NCBI RefSeq assembly: GCF_019175285.1
Contig: NC_056524.1
Span: forward strand, 7,792,715-7,856,714
Direction of reading: 5' to 3'
Length of the DNA stretch: 64,000 nucleotides
DNA from: Sceloporus undulatus
Lineage: Eukaryota; Chordata; Lepidosauria; Squamata; Phrynosomatidae
Both the position numbers and the translations under genes were made by a program. The notes beneath the pieces are model-generated. The model did not search any database, was not told the origin of the DNA, and was given only the letters and a program-made list of their open reading frames with translations. The number at the start of each line of letters is the position of its first letter. The stretch's first letter is position 1. Shown here in pieces: positions 10,896 through 19,923 of the stretch.

Positions 10896-11463
10896 AGAAA
10901 TGATGTTTTAGGATGCATAACATAAGTATCTTCTCTTATATAAGAAGTTCTAAAAGTGCTTGTAAAATTTAAAGTAGTAAATCTCTCCTTGATTTGAAAT
11001 TTGAAGACTCTTGAAGCTTAAACTTTGCTACAGTGACTAGCTGGTGAGTAGCCTGTCAACCATCAGCGGTCTAGGAAAGGCCACATTACCTGGGAACTAC
11101 TAACAGCTAATTCAAATCTGATAAGGCTGTGCACATCTTTGCTCTTACAAACACATGGCACTTTGCATTTGCATGATATCCTGACTGAAGAGCCTTCAGT
11201 TGCTTCCTGCTCAGCTACTTGATTTTTTTAATTGGATTTTTAAACCTACGATCACAGAGAAAGAGGAGGAAAAGAAAACGTTGGGAAGTACATTGGATAT
11301 GAAGGTGGGCTAGGCATTAAGAGATATTAGGATGTCCATATTTCCATAAACCTATTTTCTGGGAGTTGTTTTCTATAACGTACAGATGTAGCTAAATCAG
11401 CGAGTGACCAAATATATGGTGAAGGGTACTTTTCCAAGCTTGGGGGTGTTAAAGTCTTTTAAG

Positions 11464-11548
11464 GTTGCATCCGCACTGCAGAAATAATCCAGTTTGGCAC
11501 TACTTTAACTGACATGACTCAATGCTATGGAAATCTGGGAATGGTAGT

Positions 11549-11593
<45 letters not shown>

Positions 11594-12012
11594 TAATAGT
11601 TTATTTATACCTCCCGCCTCTCCCACGGATCGAGGTGGGATTACAACCTTAAAAGACACTTAGTACAATTTACAATCAATACAACAATAAAATACTAACA
11701 CTGAATTTACCAAGAATTCCTATTAGTTCTCTAAAAATTAGAATTCGTCCTTTTGCCAACAATCAGAGTCAAGGAAGAGCAGTCGCCATAACCTTTTAAT
11801 AAGGAATTCAGTGGATAAGCCCGCCAGAAGAGATCCGTTTTGAGTGCCTTCTTAAAGGCCTCTAAGGTAGTAAAGAGACGGATCTCTTCCAGTAGGTCAT
11901 TCCATAATCTTGGGGCCGGGGCAGTGAATGCCTTATGTGAAGTAGTTTGTTGGGGCACCAGAGCAAAGTGGTGTCAAACTGGATTATTTCTGCAGTGCGG
12001 ACGCAGCCTTAG
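11464..12012. repeat. Palindromic MITE split by an L2 insertion
   Basis: The left arm (GCACTGCAGAAATAATCCAG at about 11474) ends at 11550. The right arm resumes at 11942 and ends CTGCAGTGCGGACGCAGCC. The direct repeat GTAGTTT at 11544-11550 and 11942-11948 is the target-site duplication of the inserted L2 piece. Confidence 0.75.
11551..11941 (-). repeat. L2 LINE 3' end
   Basis: On the minus strand it reads APAPRLWNDLLEEIRLFT and TLEAFKKALKTDLF, the C terminus of L2 ORF2. A 3' UTR with ATCCGTGGGAGAGGCGGG and an (ATT)n tail follow, the tail appearing as AAT repeats at 11551-11592. Confidence 0.8.
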
Positions 12013-12020
12013 CCACACAG

Positions 12021-12235
12021 GATCCAACTACACTGCAGAAATAATCCAGTTTGAGAGTGCTTTAACTGCCCTGGCTCAGAGCTAGGGAATCCTGGGAACT
12101 GTAGTTTAGTGTGGCACCAGAGCTCTCTGATGGCTAAATGTCTCACAAAACTACAGTTGCCAAGATTCCCTAGCATTGAACCAGGACAATTAAAGAGGTC
12201 TCAAACTGGATTATTTCTGCAGTGTGTTTCGGACC
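12021..12235. repeat. Palindromic MITE, complete copy
   Basis: Ends ACTACACTGCAGAAATAATC and GATTATTTCTGCAGTGTGTT are inverse. Inner arms are TTTAACTGCCCTGGCTCAGA and CCAGGACAATTAAAGAGG. Confidence 0.75.
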
Positions 12236-12519
12236 TATGTTGACCATTAGTCCCACAAGGATATAATTCTAAAGCACTCTTGATTTTAAAAGAATGGTGA
12301 TGTTAGAAATGTCTTTATCTGGAATGATCTGATAATTCAGAAAATGGTCAATTACTTAACAAAATAATTTTTTTAAAAATCCTTTATCAAATATACGAGG
12401 CCCTGTAATTTCCAATGTTAGATGCATCCATCCAATCTTAGAAACCATTGAGGAGATAACAGATAGTCCTAGTGATGTTCATTCATTTTTTAAGGATAGT
12501 TCCTCCAAATCTTGTAATA

Positions 12520-13241
12520 AAGGTTGAGCCTCTCTCTTATCCCCCGACCGCCATCTTGAGGGGGAGAGACGAGGCCTGGCCTGGAAAGTCTAAGAGCCCT
12601 CCCCCCGACCGCCATCTTGAGGGGGCGAGACGAGGCCTGGCCTGGAAAGACTAAGAGCCCTCCTCCCGACCGCCATCTTGAGGGGGAGAGACGAGGCCTG
12701 GCCTGGCAAGACTAAGAGCCCTCCCCCCGACCACCATCTTGAGGGGGAGAGACGAGGCCTGGCCTGGAAAGTCTAAGAGCCCTCCCCCCGACCGCCATCT
12801 TGAGGAGGAGAGAGGCCTTGCCATTTTTTGTATTGTATTGCAATTTTTATTGTACACCGCTATGATCATTGCGGAATAGTGGTCTATAAATAAAACTTAT
12901 TATTATTATTATTATTATCCAAAACACTCAGGACCATAAGTGTTTTGGGTTTTGGATCTTTTTGGAATTTGGGATACCTGTCTTTGCATATACATACACA
13001 ATATAATATCATGGAGATGGGATCCAAGTTTAAACACAAACATTCATGTGTTTCATATATACCTTATACACAAAGCCTGAAGGTACTTTTATGCAATATT
13101 TTTAGTAGTGTACTTTTGTGCATGAAAGCTTGTGTACAGTCAGAAAGCAACGGTGTCACTGTCTCAGCCACCTATGAAAAAATTTGTGGTTTTTGGAATA
13201 TTTTGGATTTCAGAATTGTGGATAAGGGAGACTCAACCTGC
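12520..13241. repeat. Tigger-like DNA element, interrupted
   Basis: Starts AAAGGTTGAGCCTCTCTCTT and ends GATAAGGGAGACTCAACCTG, its inverse. The interior (CTTATACACAAAGCCTGAAG, GTGTCACTGTCTCAGCCACC) matches copies at 27107, 46680 and 62790. The composite retroelement at 12543-12914 is inserted just inside the left end. Confidence 0.7.
12543..12914 (+). mobile_element. Composite retroelement: 61-bp monomer array plus L2-like tail
   Basis: Head: about 4.6 tandem copies of a 61-bp GC-rich unit (12541-12820), each with CCGCCATCTTGAGGG or a one-base variant and GAGGCCTGGCCTGGAAAG. Tail: an L2-like 3' end (TTTATTGTACACCGCTATGA, TCTATAAATAAAAC) with an (ATT)n end at about 12898-12914. TTATCC on both sides (12537-12542 and 12915-12920) is a likely target-site duplication. 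It sits inside a Tigger-like element. No coding capacity. It could be an internally deleted LINE that keeps its 5' promoter monomers, or a SINE-like composite. Confidence 0.6.
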
Positions 13242-13370
13242 ACCTGCAAATTCAATTTAAGTGTGTTGTCCTCAGGCTATCCGTCATCTTCCACAACAAG
13301 ACGACAAAGTCGCCGAGGGCTCTCCTCCAACACTCAAGCCTGTGCGTCAACGTATTTAAATGTTTTTGTT

Positions 13371-13376
13371 TTTATT
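13371..13376 (-). terminator. Candidate RSF1 poly(A) signal
   Basis: The plus strand reads TTTATT, so AATAAA on the minus strand. The context CATAATAAAAACAAAAAC is followed by a GT-rich stretch about 50-80 bases downstream. Cleavage would fall near 13345-13360. Confidence 0.5.
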
Positions 13377-14466
13377 ATGACAATTTACATGTCATATTTA
13401 TATGAAAGAAATGACAGTAGATATTATAAACAAACAAAAAAAAAACATTATGAAAAGAAAAAAAAGTTACACAAGTAGGCCTCCAAGCTATAAAAAGGCT
13501 GCAGGCCCAGCTTATACACAAAGAGCTCTGACCAGACTGTAGTGAGACGACATTGAACATTTCATTTAACAAAAATATTGGCACCAGCCGTAACATTTTT
13601 TTAAAACTTCATTTACAAGGAATACAGTATTTAAACAGTCATGTACTGCAAAGCTAAAACACCAGCTTGTTAGTCAACTGCAGTCAACCACTTGGAGCTT
13701 CGAGGGCACTGAGACTCTCCATTTTCAAGTTAATTTTTCTTCCCCCATACAAGTGAATTTACGGAGTGGAGGTGGGTGGGTTGTGAGGAACAGAAAGAGG
13801 TAAGTGATAAAATAACCCCAAATGTATGTACAGCTATGAAAAGGTTCCAGTTCTTCCCCTGCCCCAAGTTTTTTTCTCCTCCCTTTAAGTGGCCGTTCCA
13901 GAGGCAATCATTTGAAAACAACGTAAGATAGAAATACGGAAATAACCTCCATAGCACCCTGTATGGACCTTATCCTGTGTGACCCGATTGGAAAGAGCAC
14001 AACTTCTCAATTGGTCTGTGTGCCAAACCAAAAAACGAACAACCCATACCCAGATCAACAATGTACCTTTGTTCTACTTGGTGTCTCATAGGGACACGCT
14101 ATACAGTCCTTTCTGTCCCAAATGTCCCCAATTCATGATTGCAGTTTTTGAAAAAGCAAGGTTCATTTGACAACAGAATTATCCAACCCCCCCCCCAAAA
14201 AAAAACAACCCAGGAATATATTGATATTACCGTTTCTTACAAAAGGCAAACCAAGTAAGGTTAAAGGTGTGCAAACTCTAGGTATGTGCCTACTGTGATG
14301 CAATGATGCCAAAAATTGTTTCCCCAAGATTGACGGCTGGCAGCACTCAAGTATCAGTAAAAAGCACTTTCCATCCAATAGTTAGAAACTAAAGAGTGAC
14401 AGAAGGGGAATCTGACTCACTGGTGAAGGTCAGATCCAAAGGACTCTATTTGTAAGGTAGGGGAGT

Positions 14467-14565
14467 TGGTTGTTGTTGTGTGCCATCAATTCATTTCTGA
14501 CCTATGGAAACCCTAAAGCAGGGTTTTCTTGGCAAGGTTTGGTCAGAGAAGAGGATGCTCCTACA
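14467..14565 (-). repeat. Partial CORE-SINE
   Basis: TTGTTGTTGTGTGCCATCAA, then TTTCTGACCTATGGAAACCC and GGGTTTTCTTGGCAAGGTTT are the 3' half of the squamate CORE-SINE family in inverse orientation. Confidence 0.7.
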
Positions 14566-14585
14566 TTTAAAAAAATACTTTGATG

Positions 14586-14710
14586 GTGTATGGCAATGTT
14601 CCCAAAGTTTGGTCCTCCAGGTGTTTTGGACTTCAACGGTCCGACGGTCAGGAATTCTGGGAGCTGAAGTCCAAAATGTCAGGAGGACCAAAGTTTGGGA
14701 ACCACTATGG
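14586..14710. repeat. hAT-like MITE
   Basis: Ends GTTCCCAAAGTTTGGTCCTC and ACCAAAGTTTGGGAACCAC are inverse. The inner halves mirror each other (CCAGGTGTTTTGGACTTCAA, CTGAAGTCCAAAATGTCAGG). Confidence 0.7.
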
Positions 14711-15096
14711 TCTACTTAAGGTGCATCAAACTGCTTCAAGGGAGAGCTACAATACTGTACACAGAAGGTTTGTAGAGACCCAGTTTTGTGAATTTGGTTA
14801 TTCACAAATGAACAGGGACAAAGTGACTGCACAAACTGCACTGACTACAATATAGATGGTACCAGCAGAGAGGCTCTGCGCCTATGCCTTCTTTCTCCAC
14901 TGGGAAGAGTATTAAATACGATTTACACAAAAACCATAGGTGCATCCCATCAAACATGTGAATATTCCAATGGAGAGATGTGGGCCAAGTACATTACAAC
15001 TTTTCCCCAAAAACTTGATATAATTTTCTTTTCGAAGACTTAGCCAAAACAACAGCTTGCCAATCGAGTAATTGTACAGGAGTTGCAACAAGCAGG

Positions 15097-15297
15097 GGGT
15101 GTATCTATACTGTAGAAATAATGCACTTTGACACCACTTTGCTGTAGCTTCATCTTAGTTTCACAAGTCTTCTTTGGTCTTCACTGCCAAAGAAAGCTGG
15201 TTTCACTGCAAATCCCAGGATTCAGTAGGATGGAGTCGTGGCAGCTAAAGTGGTGTCAAACTGCATTACTGTATTTCTACAGCATAGATGCACCCAG
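15097..15297. repeat. Palindromic MITE, second subfamily
   Basis: Ends GGGTGTATCTATACTGTAGA and TTTCTACAGCATAGATGCAC are inverse. Arms have TTTGACACCACTTTGCTG and CTAAAGTGGTGTCAAACTGC. Confidence 0.7.
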
Positions 15298-15746
15298 GGT
15301 CATTTATACTATCTTTACATTTCTTAAATGTAGGGCTTTTGCTGCAGAACAACATCAAAAGTCTGAAGGGACCTTCTGTGGGATGGAACTATGGCAAGTG
15401 GCCAGTGGCTTACCCTCTACCCTTCTGGCTCAAACCCCCTCATTTTTAATATACATTAAGGACTGAAATACTGAAGGACTGAAATCTACAAGTTGTATAG
15501 CACAGGATGCTGACTAGGTTTGTGAAGGCCTTATTGAATACCAAATGGAAAATAGGAACAATTTAGTCATAATCTTGATATGCTACCAGATCAAATTTTA
15601 GCAAGTAAGTATCGTTCAAAAAGAATCATAGAGTCAAAAGAATCACAGAAGAAAGATATCTCCCTTTTATCTCACAGAAAAACAATGATTTAGTGGAGGA
15701 ATTCTATGGTAGTAAGGTTGGCCAAAGACTATCAGACAAGTGCCAT

Positions 15747-15941
15747 TGGGTGCATCTACACTGTAGAAACCTTAACTGCCATGGCTCCATCCTACAAAAT
15801 CCTGGGAGCTGTTTGGTGAGACACAAGCACTCTTTGTCAGCGAAGACTAAAGACCTTGTAAAACTACAAATCCCAGGATTCCACAGGATGGAGCTACATC
15901 ACTTTTAACTGCATCATCTCTATAGTGCAGATGCGCCCACT
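15747..15941. repeat. Palindromic MITE, second subfamily
   Basis: Ends TGGGTGCATCTACACTGTAG and CTATAGTGCAGATGCGCCCA are inverse. Inner halves are ATCCTGGGAGCTG and ACAAATCCCAGGATTCCA. Confidence 0.7.
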
Positions 15942-16227
15942 GTGCAATGCTTTCATCTTTTCCCATTTATTCTTGAGGAGAACCATTCTTAGCATACACA
16001 AACATGCCAATAAGCAAACAAACAGAAATCCCCTCACCTATTACAAAACTAGGAAGTGAAATATCAAGTCTCAGTTTGGCATTGGCTGCTACCATTTGAT
16101 CATTATATTCAAGTTTTAAGAGGCACCTTACCTTCTCTCCCCCCATTCATAAGAGCTTACAACAATCTGCATTATTTTTCTCTTGCCTATTTATTTTTGA
16201 AGCTGTGATGCAGGTGGGAAGCAGACG

Positions 16228-16448
16228 TATAGCAAGTACATTTCTATCTCGCTTACTGATGTACTAAGCTGTTTACAATGTATAAGCTAATTGCCTCCAA
16301 CAAGCTGGGTACTCATTTTAGCAACCTTGGAATGATGCCAGGCTGAGTTGACCCTGGAGCCCCTGGCTGGTATTGAACTCACAACCTTGCAACTGTGAGT
16401 GAGTGGCTGCAGTACAAGCATTTAACCATTGCACCCCCAGGGCTCCTT
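16228..16448 (-). repeat. Sauria SINE
   Basis: The inverse reads AGGAGCCCTGGGGGTGCAAT with a B box at GGTTGTGAGTTCAATACC. It then carries AAAATGAGTACCCAGCTTGT and the tail TTGTAAACAGCTTAGTACAT. Confidence 0.85.
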
Positions 16449-16814
16449 ACGTATAGGAAGATGTAACAGATGCATGCAAAGTGAAAACAGTGGAACTGGC
16501 TATACACAAAGTGCTATCAAGTGCCTACCACATATAGACAAAGGAGCACATCCACACGCAGCAAACAGGATCCACCTCACTTTAATGTAGTATCTTGATT
16601 TCAATGGCAGTGCCAAATGCATGCAATCTTTTTCTTCTGTGGTCTACTCTTCTAACTATCTGGCATATTCTGCCTTCTCTTCCAATCAGATTTTCCTCAT
16701 AAATTCAGTTTCTCACCACTGCTGGGGTTTTTGTGGGACTCCTGAGAAATATACACACTTTTCTGATCCCTGTAACTGTACAGAGCCTCTGTGCATGATT
16801 TAAATGGCTCACTA

Positions 16815-16915
16815 AGGCCCATTTCACACTATACAAATGTAGTGCCATGACTGCTTTAAATGACATGGCTGCATCCCATGGAAACTTGGGACATGTAGTT
16901 TCAAGGGGCACCTAG
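16815..16915. repeat. Half copy of palindromic MITE
   Basis: CACTATACAAATGTAGTGCC...GACTGCTTTAAATGACATGG...GGGACATGTAGTTTC follows the arm order of the 15097 subfamily. The second arm is not found. Confidence 0.4.
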
Positions 16916-17002
16916 CTGAGAAGTAGTCTGGTGAGGAATGAAGAAAAGGCATGGAGGTTCAAGAAACCTAGTGGAAGAGACTGACCAAAACAAACAAACA
17001 GC

Positions 17003-17225
17003 TTCATTTATATGTCGCTTCATACTGAACTAACAGTGTCTAAGCGGTTTACAACTGTAAGCTAATTGCCCCCGACAATCTGGGTACTCATTTTAGTGAC
17101 CTCCTCGGAAGGATGCAAGCCTGAGTCGAGCTTGAGCCCTTCTGCTGGTATTGAACTCGCAACCTTATGATTTTGAGTGAGCGGCTGCAGTACAGGCACT
17201 TAGCCACTGCGCCACCAGGACTTCT
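17003..17225 (-). repeat. Sauria SINE
   Basis: The inverse begins AGTCCTGGTGGCGCAGTGGC with a B box at GGTTGCGAGTTCAATACC. The tail AGTTCAGTATGAAGCGACAT matches the BovB-like end of this subfamily, also at 34360. Confidence 0.87.
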
Positions 17226-18228
17226 CCTCCAAAGACTGCAACGGATCCTGGGTATCCTAGGACTGTATGACATAAATGGAGATTGGATGGTGAATTTCAG
17301 TCAGAACAGAAATGGTCTACATGTTCGTGGGGCACCTGTGCAGAGAAGTAGAAACTTAAGATTCCTTTTGCTAATACCAGAGGGGTAGATGTCAGCCATC
17401 TCTCACACTGATGTGAGGGGAAGAGATGGGGGAAAGGCATGGAATTTTAACCACTACCATTCCTATTGGCTCTACAGATGCTCAGAAATAGAAGAGAGCA
17501 CAAAGAAAGAGGGAAAACATCTCTGAACTGGGATATAAAGCTATCCTAGTGAAACATCAGACAGCTGCAGAAACTCTCCCAGCCAAAATTACTCAGCCAA
17601 CTAAAGCACTTTTCAAACCCCATTGAGTTCAAAGTGAGAGTCCCATCTTTTCTCTAATCCAATATTGATAAAACCAAAGAGATTTTTGTACTTAATTGAG
17701 GCTGAACGGTGCTCACACTTTTTAGGGCAAAGCAAGAGGAAGAGAAGAGAGGAAGTTACTTCTGTTGAGCCAAATGCGATTCATTCCTGTTTACAGTTAG
17801 GAAGATCATTCATTTTATCAAATTCAGGGGCAGAGAGAGACAGTTTCTGAAACTGGCCTTAGAGAAATGGGAAAAGCAATGTTCTACGTATAATATGGAG
17901 TGTTGGCGGAACTCTGAACTGTACTATTATTCTACATATTAAGAATATCCACAATCACACACACACACACACAAACCTTTCTTCTCTCCTAAAACTAGGA
18001 CATCCAGGGGGAATGCTTTAGCAGAGCCTGGTTTATTATGCAGTTGTTGTTTTTAATGTATAGAAGAAGTCTTTTCTAATAAAGGAACATCGGCCACTCA
18101 CAACCTGGTGAGCTGTTGTGGTTCAGCTTCACACCAGGGCAGGGCGGGCAGGAGGCCAAAAAAAAAGTTGAAGGTTCATTGAAATTTTGGACCAAAAATG
18201 GAAGGAACCTAATTTTCCAAAGTTGTCA

Positions 18229-18693
18229 AAGGCTGAGGTAGAAATGGTATCCCTCAACTGCCACATGCAATTAATAGAGGAAAAATTGGTCCATGTACAA
18301 GAGAACATTACTACAGCCTTGCAAAAGTTGGAGCAAGCTGAGAAACCTGCAGATGAGAATGAAAGGGGCTTGACGATTACTGAAAATAGAAGCCTGAAAA
18401 AAAGAGGCTAAAATCTAATTGCAGGCAATCAAGCTCAAGAAAGCCACACAGATTGGTAAAATGACGGACTGGAAATATGAAGAAGTTGCTCAGGATATGG
18501 TCATCATAAAAAAGGATTCGGAGCAGACAAAAAAGATGACAGAAATGGCAGTATCATGCACTGTACCATACTACAGATAAACATGAAGAGGAGAAAAGGT
18601 CTTGATTGACAAACTCAAGGATGCTGAAACCCGTGCTGAGTTTGTAGAGAGATTAGTAGCTAAACTGGAGAAGTAGATTGAAGAATTGGAAAC
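18229..18693 (+). pseudogene. Processed tropomyosin pseudogene
   Basis: The sequence reads KAEVEMVSLNCHMQLIEEK, ITTALQKLEQAEKPADENER and ITENRSLKK. After frame changes it continues with KYEEVAQDMVIIKKD, and then DKLKDAETRAEFVERLVAKLEK-like codons in short pieces. These align in order with the central coiled coil of tropomyosin, closest from memory to TPM3-like isoforms. Several ancestral exons are contiguous without introns, so it is a retrocopy. Stops, frame changes and a missing block of roughly 20 codons before DKLKDAE show it is dead. A CR1 tail truncates the right end. It is antisense to RSF1, inside its putative 3' UTR. Confidence 0.85.
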
Positions 18694-18752
18694 AAGGATC
18701 CAGCTGGACTGGGATGGCCCTTGTGGTCTCTTCCAACTCTATGGTTCTAATC
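18694..18752 (+). repeat. CR1 3' tip
   Basis: GCTGGACTGGGATGGCCCTT and GGTCTCTTCCAACTCTATGG are the last bases of CR1. It lies directly against the tropomyosin pseudogene. Confidence 0.75.
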
Positions 18753-19559
18753 TTACCTGGCATAGACCACAGCTTCACTCTCTCACTTTCCATAATCTGT
18801 GAAATGGCTGAAGTCTTGATCACTGTTGGGCATTTTCTCCAAAGCTTGTTGAAAACATGACCAACTTAACACTGTTTAATTCCTAGAAGGCAAGGTGTAA
18901 CCCACATATCTAAGCAGAGAACTTAAGTTATCATTTCCTAAATAGAGCCCAAACCGGTTTAGACGGAGCTTTAAACCTCACTGCCATGTGCAGAGATGAA
19001 AGTTTAAACATGTGCCCAAAGATGTTCCTAATTTGCCTTCACACAGATGCTATGTATCCTACCAGAATACAACAATTAAAAGATATTCCCACCTTTCCCT
19101 TCAAATGATACATTGCAGGTTTCTGGGGTCTAGGTCAAGAGTATAGGAAATGCCTGGTGCAAAGAAATACTGTTAATATTACCTTTGTAGGGAAATGTTC
19201 CTGCTTTTCTTGGTAGCATTTGTACCCTGCTTTGGGACAGAGACTTTTATCTTTTGAACCGCTGTCTTCATTACGATCAAAGCTGTGCTCTTGCTTTCCT
19301 CCCTCTTTTTCAACTAGTATACCTAAGCTTCTCTTCATCAATTTACTAGAGATTGCTAACAGGTCTGACACTGACATAAGTTCCATGTGTAAATTATCAT
19401 TGCAGAAATGCACAGAGAAAACACAAACCAGAGCTGGGAAGTGGACTTTCTTTGGACTGAAACTCCCAGCGTGCCAACCAAAGGATTCTGGGTGATGTAG
19501 ATTTTTTTGGGTAAAGGTAATCTTTTTTTTTGCTCTGAAACAAAGCTAAAAATTTAATT

Positions 19560-19708
19560 GTGATAGGTTTCATTCTTTTTTAAAGGGGGGAAGAGATATA
19601 TTATTATGTATTTATTATGAATTATATCAGTTGTGTTTTGAATATGTAAGCCGCTTTGATTGCTATTATAGTAGAAAAGTGGGACGTAAATAAAAGTTAT
19701 TTATTATT
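19560..19708 (+). repeat. LINE/SINE 3' tail
   Basis: TATGTAAGCCGCTTTGATTG and GTGGGACGTAAATAAAAG with a TTATTATT end are a typical non-LTR 3' tail. The body is not recognisable. Confidence 0.5.
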
Positions 19709-19923
19709 ACAGTCGTCCCTTCTTATACACAGATTCAAGCATCCACGGTTTGAAAATGTTCCAAAAAGTATAAATTTCAAATATCAAACCTTGATTTTCC
19801 ATTTTTTATAAGGGACACCATTTTGCTATGTCATTGTATTTAATGGGAATTGAGCATCCATGGATTTTGTTATCCACGGGGGATCTTGGAACCAAACCCC
19901 AGCGGATAACAAGGCTCCATTGC
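19709..19923. repeat. Tigger-like MITE
   Basis: ACAGTCGTCCCTTCTTATAC at the left and CGGATAACAAGGCTCCATTG at the right bracket GATTCAAGCATCCACGGTTT and TTTTGTTATCCACGGGGGAT. Same family as 34900. Confidence 0.7.
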
